This document shows positions 49,501-62,479 of a DNA stretch of 64,000 nt, one piece after another. The stretch covers positions 352,852 through 416,851 of the forward strand of contig PTEX01000137.1 in assembly GCA_003342815.1 (NCBI GenBank), written 5' to 3'. This DNA comes from Eudromia elegans (lineage: Eukaryota; Chordata; Aves; Tinamiformes; Tinamidae). A program made the translations under genes and the position numbers. Each line of letters opens with the position of its first letter. Position 1 is the first letter of the stretch. The notes under the pieces are model-generated. The model had not been told where the DNA came from, ran no database searches, and saw only the letters and a program-made list of their open reading frames with translations.

Positions 49501-52500
49501 TGCATGTTGCATACATTGAGCCTGGCAGGTAGAAGGAGCTCGGTTAATTCCTCAGCAAATCAAGTCCTTCAGAAACTCTCAGAATGATTGTGAGATTTTA
49601 GTAAAGATGATGCTCACCACCGAATTTTGGTCTACATGAGCTAAGTGATTTCTTTGTTAACATGAGTATATTTCTATGGCTCACAACTTTTCCTGCAGGA
49701 GTGAAAAAAAGTAGTGTATTCTACTTCATTTATACATTTACAACTGCCCAACATCTGCTGCGAGCTGGGCTCGCCAGAGGGTGAAGAATTCCCTGTATCC
49801 CATGGGAGGGATGTTCTCCTGGAGGAGCCATCTCTCACCTCAAGGACAATTCAAACACACGGTGTAACCCTTCTGCCAGGACTGGGCTGGAAGCAGCGAG
49901 GACTCAGCTCTCGTTTAAACAGGTTGCCAGTCAAAGGCTGGAGTGGACACTGCCTCGTGGCACGAACAGACTGAGGTCCCGGTGCGTGGGGCGGTGGCAG
50001 CGGGATGCTGGCCTGGGGAGCAGCAGTGCCCGAGGACGGGGCTTCTGCACGGCCTCTCCCTATCCCATTGCTCCGCTTGCACCATGTCACCAGCCATGGC
50101 CAGGCTTCCTCGCGTCCTTCACCGCTCTCCCACGTGCCCAGAGCACCAGCCTTTGAGCCCCGGGCTTTGAGGCAGAGAGGAGGCATTCAGCCTCCAGCAG
50201 TGACGTTCCAGTGAGCTTTATTAGAGGGAGGGAGAACAGGATGAAAAGGGAAGTAAAATCATGTAGAAATCCTTGTTTTCCCAAGATAAGCAGCGAATTC
50301 CAGCACCGGGTTGCCCAGGGGGTGGCTGTGCAGAGCCCCCCAAGGCCTCCTCTGTGCTGACCAACCCTCCGCACCTCCGGCTGTCACCCATCCCACGCCC
50401 TGACCACCGGCTCCGCCTGTGCAACACCCTGACACGACGGCTGGGTCCCTACCCGCCCCCTGCCTCTCTGCCACTCCTGCCTTGTGGGGGACTTTCTACA
50501 TTTTAGGTTTTTCTGGGAAATTTTCCTCTGATTGAACAAGCATAAGTCAGGCTTATCTGCAGATAGGGCGATGGATGGCCAGAAACATCGCTGCATTTTA
50601 GTGCAGTTCGGGCTCTGCAATCACTTGGTTTAAGTATTTGTAAGTGGAGTCAGCAGCAGTTTCAAGGCCGTTGCGTCCAGTGAGTCACCTTCGGGAGACC
50701 CACAAGTGTAGCTGGAATTGCAGAGATAAAAAACAGTTATAAATTATTCGTAAAAAGCAAGAAATTTCAGTAAAACAATTTAACTAACGCTAACTAACAA
50801 TTTGCTTGCCAAGTTTGAGTCCAGGAGAGTTGAAATGGCCAAGATTTTAAGGCCAACAACTGAGGTTTGTAAAGGAAATACCAAACCAACCTTGGTGGAA
50901 AAAGAGGCAGACATTAAATTACAGAGCAGAGAATGCTTTTGCTTTGTAGGCGGGGAAATAAACAAGTTCCAAAAAAGAAAATAAGTTTGTTTTTTTCCCT
51001 TTTACCCCTGAGCATAAATAAAATGGAGCTGCAGCAGAAATGGGCGAGATTATCAGTAAGTGTTGAGCTCAGGGAAACAGGCAGCAAGCTGCACAAAAGC
51101 ACTGGCAAGGGGAGCAGGGAAGGGGACTGGCACGGGGCAGCACTACAGACACGCTCAGAGGCTATTGCTCTCTCTCAGCATACTGAGATTTTCGAAAGCT
51201 GAGACCACAGAGCCTTGACTCTTCTTATTTCAGCGAGTGCCAAAAAGACACATTCTTTAATGCATACAATAGTTTTCCTTGGATATACTGTAGAGAATAT
51301 ACCCTTGTTATTGGACATACTTTTGTAATTTTTCCTTCATAGAGTGTAACAGCATGCTCCTGAATTGCTGCAGCAGAGCTAAACGCACCACGAACAGTGT
51401 CCTCCATCCAAGAGGCATTCCGCTACACTTGGAGAAACTCTTCACAGAGCGGGGACTGCCAAAGCACACGGGAGTACGGATATCAACATCTTGTCTTGAA
51501 ATATGATTTCAGAGTCATTCCAGTTTTATAAAAGACAACAAAAATTCCACGTTACACGGGCAGACTGACTTGTCTACTCTACCAGATTGAACACGTTTCA
51601 TCCAGCAGTCACAGCCATGCCTGAGAAAACACTGCTCAGAATTAGCAGGTATATTTTGTAGTGCAGCTGCCCAAGCCCAGGTCTGTGTTAGAGTGGTCAC
51701 AGTACTGAAATGCCAAAGTGCTGGTGCTGCTCGGTGGCAGCAGTTTCCAGGTTGCTCTCTTCAGATTGGCTAGGAGTGGGGGTCTTAGGGGTCTTCCTAG
51801 CACAGCCTCAGTGTCACACTCTGCTCTCTGCAGACACCGTGTCACAGCAAGGCCTTTCTGGGGCTTGTGCTGTAAATTACCCAAAACACGAAAAAGCAGC
51901 AGCACCCCTAGGCCCCCTTCTCATTGGCTGTAGTCACTTGTAATAAGCTGCTGCAGTTTGTTTTTTCTGCTCTCTTGTGCCTTTCTGTTCTTTCTGGGTT
52001 GTCCTTGTCTATAAAACACCGTTTAACAGGTTTTTATTTTTAAATAACTACAGTGAGCTTTATCACCTACAAATTCATAAATCTTACGGCGCATGGAACC
52101 ATACAGACTATCGCTACTCTTCCCCAATCGATGCACGAACTTAACAATTTTAACCTACCAAACAAAATCAGAGATAGGTTGAAATGATCAGTAAAAGCCT
52201 GAATACGTTATTCAGCTTTCCTTGTATGCTGCCTTTGCTAGAGGTAAACAAGATATCATAGCCATACCATTCACTCTGTTATAGCTCTGCCTGTGTCAGC
52301 ACTTATGTTATAAACCTCTTCTTTCAGGGGTTTATAACTCAGCCACAAAACGTACTCTAGTCTGAAACTTGGCACACAAGGTCTCAGTCTGGCAATGAGT
52401 TTATTTTACAAAATGGGAGAACAATGCAATATCTGTGTGACTATATTCAAGTTAAATTTGTTTAGGTACTTGGTGAAGGAACAAGCCTACATGGAGAGGC

Positions 52501-52780
52501 CTGCAAAGTATCCGCGTGCCTGATGCATTTCTTGGGCTTCTCACTTTCAAGGTCACGGGTGAATAAAAACCACGTGTGTCAAAGCCTAGCACATTTCACA
52601 GAGGGCAGAGCCGGGACGGGGACTGCCCTGGGCTCAACCCCATCGTGTTCCTATTGACTGCAGCAGGGGCAAAAAAGTCATTTAAGCTTTGAAGCAACTT
52701 TAGGCCATTTTATATGCAACGCTTTAGGATTGACGGTGAAGGTTAGGAATGATGTATGCTTTTATTTATATGTATGCCTT
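46531..52780. other. non-coding sequence
   Basis: The longest frame, 181 codons on the plus strand at 47692-48237, has no recognisable domain and no clear splice or promoter context. I see no transposon. GC content rises moderately near 48.2 and 50.0-50.5 kb. Confidence 0.45.
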
Positions 52781-53053
52781 CACAGAACCACAGAATGACA
52801 GGGTGGTTGAGGTTGGAAGGGACCTCTAGAGATCATCTAGTCCAACCCCCCTGCTCCAGCAGGGACACCCAGAGCACGGGGCACAGGGTGGCATCCAGGT
52901 GGATTTGGAAGATCTCCAGAGCAGGAGACTCCACAGCCTCTCTGGGCAGCCTGTTCCAGGGCTCTGTCACCCTCACAGGAAAGAAGTTCGTCCTCACATG
53001 GAGATGGAACTTTCTATGTTTCAATTTGTACCCATTACCCCTTGTTCCTTCGT
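52781..53053 (-). mobile_element. CR1 LINE 3' fragment
   Basis: Reading the minus strand, about 80 codons of the ORF2 C-terminus are open ([35 protein letters not shown]). The typical CR1 3' end with octamers (ATTCTGTG, GTTCTGTG; plus-strand CACAGAACCACAGAAT at 52781-52796) follows. It is closely related to the copy at 30287-30960 but lies in the opposite orientation and is cut shorter at its 5' end. Confidence 0.95.
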
Positions 53054-53339
53054 TTTTTCCAAACCTGGCCCACAATGGCTTTTTTGGGGCTGATTCCCTC
53101 ATTCTTACCCATGCCAAAGGGGCACTGCCTCCGGGTGCTGGGTGCTGTTGGGAGCATGGCCGGGAGCGCGGCCACCGTTCATCCCATGACAGCAGTAGCA
53201 AAGTGGCCCTCACAGGTGGGGCCTGCCTCTAATTTGCCAGCAGTCGCAGGGAAAAGAGCTCCACAAGCAGCAAGGCTGCCAAGCCATCAGGTTTTATGTT
53301 TCGGAACTAAGTTCGCCGTGTCCTCCCCTTGGGCTTGCA

Positions 53340-53700
53340 GGGAATTTGTACCTCCAAGGGCCACAGCGCAGGTGGCCGCGCTCAGAGCGGCGCCCTGGCC
53401 ACAGCCAGAGCTTCCCCGCGCGGCCGTCCCTGCTCTGCGTCCCCGCTCGCCCTGCCGAGGGGCAACGCGCAAATGCGCCGAACTGCGCTCAGCACAGCTC
53501 GGAGAAACCTCTTCCCTCAGATTTGCCGCAAAAACGACGCTTCCCGAGGGCATTCCTGCGTGGAACTGCTGGAACAGCAAGCGCGGCACCCTTCCTTGCC
53601 GCACGCCTCCCGCCGCTGCTGTGCCGCGGCGCGCCTGCGTCTTCCTCCTCGAGTTCAAGAACGTGTTTGGGCTCTCTCGTAACCCCCAGGCCAACGGAGG
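53340..53700. promoter_or_regulatory. GC/CpG-rich block, long open frames on both strands
   Basis: The sequence is rich in CG (GGTGGCCGCGCTCAGAGCGG, CGCGCGGCCG). A 292-codon frame on the plus strand starts inside the neighbouring CR1 at 53042 and runs to 53920, and a 135-codon frame lies opposite. The frame beginning inside a reverse-oriented transposon argues against a conserved gene. A small CpG island or orphan promoter is possible. Confidence 0.3.
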
Positions 53701-53743
53701 AACTGACTTAGCGCTAGCGGAGTCTGCCAGACCTCATACAGAA

Positions 53744-53757
53744 CCACCAGCAGGCGG
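53744..53757 (+). promoter_or_regulatory. CTCF-like motif
   Basis: CCACCAGCAGGCGG matches the CTCF core consensus at about 12 of 14 positions. Flanking consensus positions were not evaluated. Confidence 0.2.
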
Positions 53758-53920
53758 TTATAGGGACAGTTCAGAGCATACAATACATAACAATAGCAAC
53801 GCACAGACTCTGAGACTCTTATTAACCGTTACAGAACATGCTTCTCTAAATCAAAATAGAATAATGGGATTTTGTCTAGAATCCTCCTGCTATTTACCAT
53901 CTCTAGGGCAAAGACACTAG

Positions 53921-56270
53921 ATGTAAGGTTTCCAGAGATTAATTTGCTCTCATCTTATGACATTTCCTTTTGGAATTAAAAAGCCTTAACCCTCCAGGTT
54001 CTCTCGTGTTTCTGCACTGCAGATGGTTGAAGAGCATGATATTGATTCCGTGTGTTTAAAAATGAACCGTTTGCTCCTGTATTTTTAATCCAAATAATAT
54101 GAAAATATGCATAGGGAGCAAATCCTGAGTGTGGTTTTAAGGATATGCATGCAATGTAAAAATGCTAACAATCCCATCATCTTAATATTTAACCTGAATA
54201 GATACCTAGCAGTCTATAAAATTCAATTTAAAGAAAAACAGACATGGTGTGCTGAGTTGTTTAAGCCAAAGGCTGCATTTGGATGTACATTCAGGGCATA
54301 TTTCGCCTGTGTTGTTCAGTTACTTATGTTCCTTGGAAGAAGATTATTCTCAGTCTCCAGGAGAATAACTGATCTTCCAAATTCACTGGCAATCTGTATC
54401 ACAGGAATAAACCTCCCAGCATTTGAGTGACAAAGTCACTGACAGAACTAATTCGGTTAAATATTTGGACTCCATTTAAAAATTATTGTTAGCAGAAAGT
54501 CAAGTCATTTTGCAGTCTTTGGCGAACATTAAGAAATGGGAATGAAATCAGGCTTGGTATTCAAATATGAAAGTTGTCACAACAAAAATTCGGTAAGAAA
54601 AATGGGCAAAGAAAAAAAACGATTTTTTTTTTCTTAAAAGGAAGCAGCCCATGGAGCCAGAACTGTGCATCGCACACTGAGAGAGCTCAGGAGAACTGCA
54701 GGGACGTGCGACCCCCTGAGTGCAGGATTGCACTTTATCATTTTTTTTTTCTGGGCAGTGAAGTGGCATCTTGTGAGCACTATCAAGGCAAATATTAAGC
54801 CAGCGTGTTTAGCTTTAGATTTGGAAAAGAGGATCTTTTCCTCTGAAATAATGCACTTTTGAAAAGCATATGTAGCTACATGGACAACAGTCACTAAGTT
54901 TCGTTTCTGAAGGAAAAAGAAGACAGTAGCCTCCACATAGCAGAGCCTGGCTGAAGGGGAACGTTAGCAGGAATGTTGAGCTGGTGGATCTAAGTAAAAA
55001 CGGTTTTCATGCAGCAAGGCTAGAAACAAACCACTCAGAAATCTTGTTAAAAGTGCTGATAAATTGTTAAACTGAGTCCAAAGCTGGAAGAGATATCTGC
55101 TTTGTTGTGAAGTTATTTGTTTGTGGTTATGGAGACGAGATGTTTTTCTCCGTGCTGAAGCCCTGGAAATGACTGGCAAAATTCAAAGAACAAGACTATA
55201 GGTCTCAAGTGACAAACCGTGTAAGAAGCTCTCATCAGCCTTCCTGGATTTACTTTCCTCTTTAAATACATGAGCCAAGGAGCCGCGTTGGCATTCCGAG
55301 GGAGAGGGATTGACCGGGCGGCGTTTCGCTGGGTACCTGGGACTCTTGGCATCGCGCTGCCAGGCAGAGCATGGAGCCCTCCTGCTACTCATAGCTTGGC
55401 AGATCTCAGGTTTTATCCACAAGGATGCCCAAAAGGGACACGCTGTGGGCTGTGCTGGCTGCCGTTTGCACACTTGCGTTTGCAGGCGCTGCCGGATAAA
55501 GCACCGAAGAGCCCTGCGGCCAGAGCAACCCCGGTAAGCGAGCAGCTGCCTCCTGCCCTAGCGCTGCCCAAGCCAGGCAGCTCCTCTGCTTCATCTTTGG
55601 GTGTGGAGGCTGCTGCACGTGAGCTGACGTATTCACCCTTCAGAGACTGGATCGCTCCCCAAAAACCTCTGCAGACCCAGATTCACAACGTTTAGATCAT
55701 GTGGCTTTGCCAGGATCAAGAGCTAGCACAGTTTTGCACACACCTTCATCCCTCACCTACAGTTACTGCTTCATGATTTCTGTATTTTATTTATTATGGA
55801 CCATGGAACCATGGTTCAACAGGCCAAAAGACAGCATTGTTGTACAAATAATGCAGATCAAATAAGTATTGCTCAGATAGGAGAGAGCTTCCAATTACTG
55901 TTTTCTAACTTGACAAAAACCTTTACACCTAAGTGAGCAAATATGCAGCCCCATGTGCTAGGAGACACCTCCTTTCTAAACTTTAAAGTCGTAGCCACTG
56001 TAGATCTCTGTAGAAAAGCTGCTCCGTGCTTTTGAGCCTCATCCCACTCTTCATGTGTTGTAATTGCGCTGTCTGCGAGGAGGTGCCCAGAGCTGCACGT
56101 GCTATTTGAGGTGTAGGAGGGCGGTGGGCTGACTCAGCCGCACCCCAGTTTGCATTTTCTTTCCTAATAACTCTTTTGTGCTGCTTGTCTCTTTGGCAGA
56201 GCATAAAGCTGGTTTGTTCAGACTTGGCTGTCTTGGAAACATCCTGGATTTTGACAAAACCTTGCCTGTT
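53921..56270. other. non-coding sequence
   Basis: No recognised gene or transposon. A moderately GC-rich patch at 55270-55560 carries a 141-codon plus frame with no family match. Confidence 0.45.
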
Positions 56271-56273
56271 CTC

Positions 56274-56475
56274 TCTTTCCTTCCTTCCTTCCTTCCTTCC
56301 TTCCTTCCTTCCTTCCTTCCTTCCTTCCTTCCTTCCTTCCTTCCTTCCTTCCTTCCTTCCTTCCTTCCTTCNTTCCTTCCTTCCTTCCTTCCTTCCTTCC
56401 TTCCTTCCTTCCTTCCTTCCTTCCTTCCTTCCTTCCTTCCTTCCCTCCCTCCCTCCCTCCCTCTCTTTTTCTCTC
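56274..56475. repeat. (TTCC)n microsatellite with (CTCC)n tail
   Basis: About 40 tandem TTCC tetramers run from 56276, with one ambiguous base (N) at 56372. They change to CTCC units near 56443 and end in a CT-rich tail. Frames reading SFLPSFLP come from this array and are not genes. The array is a likely length polymorphism. Confidence 0.97.
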
Positions 56476-58450
56476 TTTCCTATTCCATGGATAGCTTCTT
56501 TTTTAAGCTATCCTGCCATTTTATCTACTGCAATTACTAATTTTAACCAAAAACCCACAAGCCTTATTCAGCAGACAAGGTACTGCTGCAAATGCAGCTC
56601 TCCACTGTCCTATTTGGATTAGACGAGGGAACTACTAGCAGGAAGCCAGTAGCTGTAGATGAAATTCACAGTGGTCGCTATTAATCCTGTGCAACAGGGG
56701 GTAACTCTGACCTTTGTGAGTGCGACATATCCCTTGCATGGGAGAGGAGGATCCCAAATATGTGAGGGGAAAGTCCCACTAACGCTTTTATATCAGTGGG
56801 GCAGCTGTACTGAGAAGCAAGTAAATTCTGGTAGTTCTTGCTTGCTTTAACAAGTAAACATGTGTTTTCTGGGAGAAACCTCTTCAGGTTACAATGAGAA
56901 CTTGATCCTATGAAAATATTTTCTTTGTTCTGTTTGTTCAGAGAGCTTTGGAAAGGCCATAGAGCCTGCGCTCTTGACCCAACCAGCCTATCGTTAACGA
57001 GGTTTAACCCCTCACCCCAGTAAAAAAGAAATGGCAATATAAATATTGCTTAGTCTCATTTTCCATGTTCACAGTGTTATTATTTTAATGTCACATGGGC
57101 CCTTCACATATATTTAAAGCATATATGTTGAGGGGAGCCTTTTGACTCTGCCCTTTTTGTTATTCCAATGTCCAGGAATGAAATATACTGTTTATGTGAC
57201 TCAAGGCTTTGCACTTGTCCATATGTTGTGTATACTGTTCATATGCTTGGGTTTATAAGATGGAATGACCTCAGCCACCTAGTTTTCAAGCTCTAGGTCC
57301 AGATGTTGACACAAATCCTTCTTTACTTAAGTTATTGATGCTTTTTTTTTCTACTTAGAAAAGTTTTCCTTTTTCTGCTTAGAAAAAATATAAACTTTAA
57401 ATTAAAGAATCTCTGTATCCAGCCTTCTCCTTCACTGAAAATTTAAAACTCCCTCAGAGGCTACAATTTCTTCCTTCCTTATTTATTTGCTTTTCCAATA
57501 TATGCCTATAAGAAGCTGTGGTTTCTCCTCTCTGCAGAAGACATACAGAGCTCTGTTAGTTCAAGACACCAGGCCAAATGATGCCCTCATAGATGACACG
57601 CAGCACATTTTGGGTTGAACTTGCAAGCACCTGTATTGCCAAGATGGAGCACTACCTGCAGGCGAAATAGTTTTTACTCTACGAAATGGTTTATATTCAT
57701 CAAAGCCAATTTTCATGAAATCCCAGACTTTTTCCATTAAAATAAGGGCATTTTATTATCCTTGTTAGGTATTAAGTTATTTATACTGGGATATTTTTTT
57801 TTTTTGCTTGGGATGAACTAGAAAGTGGAAATGTTTGGCTTGCTGCTCTGCTATTTGACCAGGCCATCTAGTGCTTTCTCTGCTTTTATGCTGGTGTATA
57901 ATACAAACACTTTGCCTCTTTCTTACCGCTTGCTTTTATTCAAATAAACACTTTTAGTTCATTTTTCTTCTGAGAAAAGAGTTGAACTCCTAGAGCTTTT
58001 GGTTAACCAGTTGTGAGATAAACCCGCAATACCTTGGAGGAAGGTTTTAACAACACGGGATATTTCTAGGTAGGAGGTCATCCTGGTAGGAGGTCTTGAG
58101 CTCGGCTCTGGATGTGTGGACCTGCACGGAAGCTGGCAGCAGGAAAACTGCCTGCAAGGCAGAATATTTTGAAGAAGACCCCGAGTGGTCGGTCTGTGCA
58201 CACATGGCTCAGCGATAGCCACAGGCTCTATGTCTTTGTATCTCATTCCCTCTATTTTCCCAGCTTTGGCCCCAACGCCTGATGCACGCAGCTTGCTGTT
58301 AGTGTGTCGTGTGGTTCACAAGCAGACCCCTGAAGCAGATTGAAAAAGGAAGTATAAATAGGCAGGGAGAGAGTCAAGACACATAAATGGTGACTTTACA
58401 GAAAAAAAAAAAAGAAAAAGATACTTACGGTATGGGGTGAGTGGGAGTAA
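56476..58450. other. non-coding sequence
   Basis: No gene or interspersed repeat recognised. AT-rich, with short frames only. Confidence 0.5.
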
Positions 58451-58451
58451 G

Positions 58452-58649
58452 AACTACATCTATGCACTGAACCATGCCCACAGCTATAAAAGGAATAAAC
58501 TGAAAGTAAAGCTTTTAAAGTTTTCTTTCTATTTCTCTACCTCTTACTCAAACTAAATCTAAGTGCTGAACCATGCCCACAGTCATGAAAAGAAAAAAAA
58601 GCTTTACTTTTAATTTTCTTTCTTCCTATTTCTCTACTTCTTGCTCTCA
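58452..58649. repeat. 99-base tandem duplication (2 copies)
   Basis: The units at 58452-58550 and 58551-58649 both begin AACTA(C/A)ATCTA, share CTGAACCATGCCCACAG exactly 99 bases apart, and end in TATTTCTCTAC(C/T)TCTT followed by CTC. They differ by scattered substitutions and a few small indels, so the duplication is not very recent. Confidence 0.85.
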
Positions 58650-61480
58650 ACACACACGAAATGACAAGGAGTGAAACTTCAGAATAAGGCTCAAAATAGC
58701 AAGAGTGGAAGCGGATGAGACTGCACTGTGGAAGAACAGAGATATCGACTAGGCAGGTGAGAAATCCAGCACCCGACGTGAATTCGGAGCCATTAAAAAT
58801 TCCCCAGTTAATGACAGAGTCCTTGGTGAGGTGCGAAGTTCCAGTTTATGAGAACAACTGAGAGCGCAGTTTTCAAGCATAGAAAATGTCTCAAAACTGA
58901 CCTGCGGTGGTGATGGGGAGGAACATTAATCAGTATGCAGCCCTATCCGATAGGATCCCGGAAGACAGTGAAGAGACAGAGTGAGACTGGAAGATCACAA
59001 GCCCAGGGTATTTGCTGGGCTGGGGCTAAGAGCGCTGATGATAGTAGAGAGATGGTGGTTAAGAAATCATGAGCCCCCGGGAGCCCGGAGCGAGGCCACC
59101 GCGATGGCTGGGCCAGGCAGGCCCAGGGGCAGCAGCCCCGCAAGCCAGCGCCAGGGGCTGACGCTCTGGGGAGCTGCTCGTGCCACGGCGTGGCTGCCTG
59201 GGCAGGACGGTGTGGAGGGACACACAAGCCTGCGGGAACAGGCACGGTCCTTCCCGAGAGCTCAGGGTGGCGGGAAGCCCTCGGGAAGCGGCGCCTCTCT
59301 TTGGGCCCCGGCCTGGGAAGGGGCCTTCCTAGTACTACTACAGAAATCAAGGTCCTGTTCCGGGCAGCCAGGACCAGGGCATACGACAACATCCAAACTG
59401 CTTTTCTCTGAGGAGAAGAAAGAAAGAAATAGCATTTAACATAACATGACAGTGTGTTGGGATCTGAGCAGGCCCTGATAGTAGAGCCACTCATGGACAG
59501 CTGCAAGGGGATATTGGCAAAGAAATTACCCCTGCTGTCTGATAAGAAACCAACCATGACCACGGACAAGAGAGAGAGCAGTGGCCCCAGCAGCGAGTCA
59601 TCAGAGACAGGCAAGCCGGTGCACGTCCCCACTCGCCATGCTGGTGTGCTGCGATGGTGCACATCCAACACTGTGAGGTGTGCAAGCGTTGAGTGATCAG
59701 CCCAGGGAAATCTCAGCCCTAAAGAAAGGCCAGAACTGACTAGTACCGTCTGAAAGATGGGAGCCATGTGGCCATGCTAATTTCTTACTCCTCTTCCTGA
59801 AAAATGGGCAGTGTGGAGGTGTTCAAGCATGAACCAAGATCATGAAACACAGGTAGATACTCAGAGACTGACATGTTATTCTCAGACAGAAGGTTGCATT
59901 TGCCCTGCACAAAATTAAAGCGATTCCGTCCTACACGGGAATCTGAGCACAAGACTTCTTCCCCTGGGGACCTACAAAACAAGGGAAAGGCAGGAATGAC
60001 AGCAAAGAGCCAGGAGCAAAAACTGCACTGACAAGAAGAGATCTCGGCTTGGAACTACCGGGCCACTGCAGCAGCCCTCGCAGGACCAAGCACGAGTTCA
60101 GCAAGGGACTGCTGAGTAGGAGAATCAAGACCTGAGGACCGGTGACTGGCAAGATGTCAGCGGGCACAGTGGGATGTGCAGGCACAGTGGGGCTGAGATG
60201 GGCCAGTGGCAAAAAAGTAGCCACAAGAAATGGAGCTGAGAGTAAGAAGCCACTGCAAGCCTGAGAGTGGGTGTAAGAGCAGACCAGGCAATGGCAACAG
60301 CAGGATCTGCAGCCGGATGCGGGGCATAGCTAGATCCTCAGGCCAGCACTGGAGACAACCTAAAGATAGATGAGCTGAAGGCAGCTGGCGAGCACAGAGA
60401 ACACAAGCGACAGAGCAAGATCCCACACATTAATGGACTCGACATAGGAATGCTGAAGAAATGAGGTGTCCGAGGAAGCCAGAGGAGCAGCGGGGCACCA
60501 GCAGAGTGCAGGCAGCCAAAGAGGCTTGTAAATCCCCATCAGCAGCAATAACACAAACAAAATGTGGAAGCCTGGACTGAAGGGGAGTGTACTTGGAAGA
60601 CTACAAGGCTCTAGATACTGCAGCGTTGCAGCAGTAAAAGTCAGACCCTGGTTCAGACTGCGCAGGAGTAACTAGGCACTCGGCAAGAGCTGGCAACATA
60701 AATAAACAGCTCAAAGTGGAGATTAACAATCTTCACAGGTCTTGAAGGAGCATGCGTGGCAGCGACAAGGGGTTGGAGGGGGCACCAGCAACCACATCTG
60801 TATTTGCTTGGCTCAAATGGCTGCAGCAGTTCAGGTTTTACAAGTGTGGAGTCCTTTCATGTTGTTGTCCGTGCCCGGAACATGAAACACTTGAGGTGAA
60901 ATCCTGCCCTCACCAAACTTAATGGGATTTTTGCCCTGAGTCTGGTTTCTCTCTGCTTACACTATTTGGTGTAAGGAAAGTCTAACTCCACCCCAGGAGC
61001 AAGGCAAGAAAATAAGGAGGCAAAGAAAAGAGTTTGTGCAGCTTTGCCATGCGCTGGGGCAGGGGGAGCAGGGCTGGTGTCCCTTAGAGCACAGATGGGC
61101 AGGCCCAGGGCTGGCTGCACTGAACGGAGACAGCAAGTGGGGCCCGCGGGCCGGAAAAGCTCCAGCCTGGAGCAGAAGAGACAAAGGAAGGAGCTGGCAC
61201 GAGAACAAAAGACCAAACTCAATTAAAAGCTGCAGCGAGAAGCAGCTAGAGAGTGGCCATCTCTATAGAACAGGGGAGCACAGGGGAGCACAGGCGGGAA
61301 CAGGCCACCCGAAAGGCACCCAGGCCAGAAAGATGTGACAGAGCTGAGAAATGAATGGGGACGAGTTTCCTGCAAAGCCCAACTGGTGCTTTGGCTTTGC
61401 TGCTAAATCAGCAGGGCAACCGTCTCCTGCTGCACTGGGGTAGCCTCAGGGCTCTGCACGCTGGGAATGGGTAAGTTTAT
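58650..61480. other. purine-skewed segment without identified gene
   Basis: The plus strand is persistently rich in A and G and poor in T over about 2.8 kb. This leaves long, Leu/Ser/Pro-rich open frames on the minus strand (for example 274 codons at 58943-59767, 97 at 59931-60224). The amino-acid content follows the skew and no domain is recognisable. Possible origins are a decayed retroelement interior, a transcribed long non-coding exon or an old purine-rich repeat. A small 12-base tandem (GGGGAGCACA-type) lies at 61269-61295. Confidence 0.4.
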
Positions 61481-62470
61481 TTCTCCAGGCTCATCAAGGG
61501 AGGGAAGGCAAACAAGACTGCTTGGGTCTTTGTGTGCTTCAGCAGGAGGCCCCAGTCCTGCATGTCAGTGAAAAACAAATGGCAGCAAAGAGGAGGAGAT
61601 AGGAAACTCACGCGCAAAAGGTAGTGCAGTATCTGGAAACTATGTAAGAAGCCGCTAGAGGAAAAGTTACAGCTGCAGGCCTTTAAACTGTGCCAATTTC
61701 TTTGATTCAAGAAAAGAGTTTTCATGATGTCTTTGGAAGAGAGACTATAGAAGACAGAAAGAAAGACCTCGCAGAAGAGGTCCTTTCCTTCAGCTGAAAG
61801 CCACAATTGTGATACATACAATTCCTGCTTGTGACACTGCTGCAAGTGCCACAAAGAAGTCGGAGAGAAAGGAAATTCCCACAGTAGAGCTGCCAGTGAT
61901 AGATGACAGCCGTGCTGAGAAAGGTAGAAAGAGCGCCAGGGAAAAGGAGGCTGCAGGCAGACCTGCCTGGGACTTTTTTTCCTTCTTTGGCTGCGATGGG
62001 CTTTGTTGGGAAATGCCCATTTAGCCGCACTGAAAATGTAACAGCACCGCTCCTTATTTACGAGAACATCCGAGAAGCAAACTCACAGTGCGTTTACAGG
62101 GGCTGCAGGGAGAGGAAGGGGGTTTTCCTGCCGCTCCGTGGGACGGGAGGCTCTGGTGCTGCTGCGGCCTGGGTGCAGCTGGCAGCCCGAGCCCAGGGGC
62201 TTCTGCTGCTTTCCTGCTGCTGTCACTAAACAGCCTCAGGTTCTCCCTGTGCGCAACTGGGAAGAATTGTTCCTCGCTCATCAGGCTGTTGCAAGCCCTA
62301 ATTACTTCGTGTTTATGAAGAACCTCATTCATTAGAGGAGCTTGAGCTATATAAGTGCATATTATCATTTAGGATACTTCAAGATGAAAGGCACTTAAGT
62401 GCTTGACAAACTGAGAAAGCAAACGTATACAGGAATCGCACGGTGTGCCTCTGAAACGAAGCATCTGGGC
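61481..62470. other. non-coding sequence
   Basis: Nothing recognised. Frames of up to 125 codons (minus, 61477-61854) lack family similarity. Confidence 0.45.
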
Positions 62471-62479
62471 TGAAACGTA

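Noticed and set aside
56176..56622. SFLP-repeat open frames
   Set aside because: They are a translation of the (TTCC)n microsatellite.
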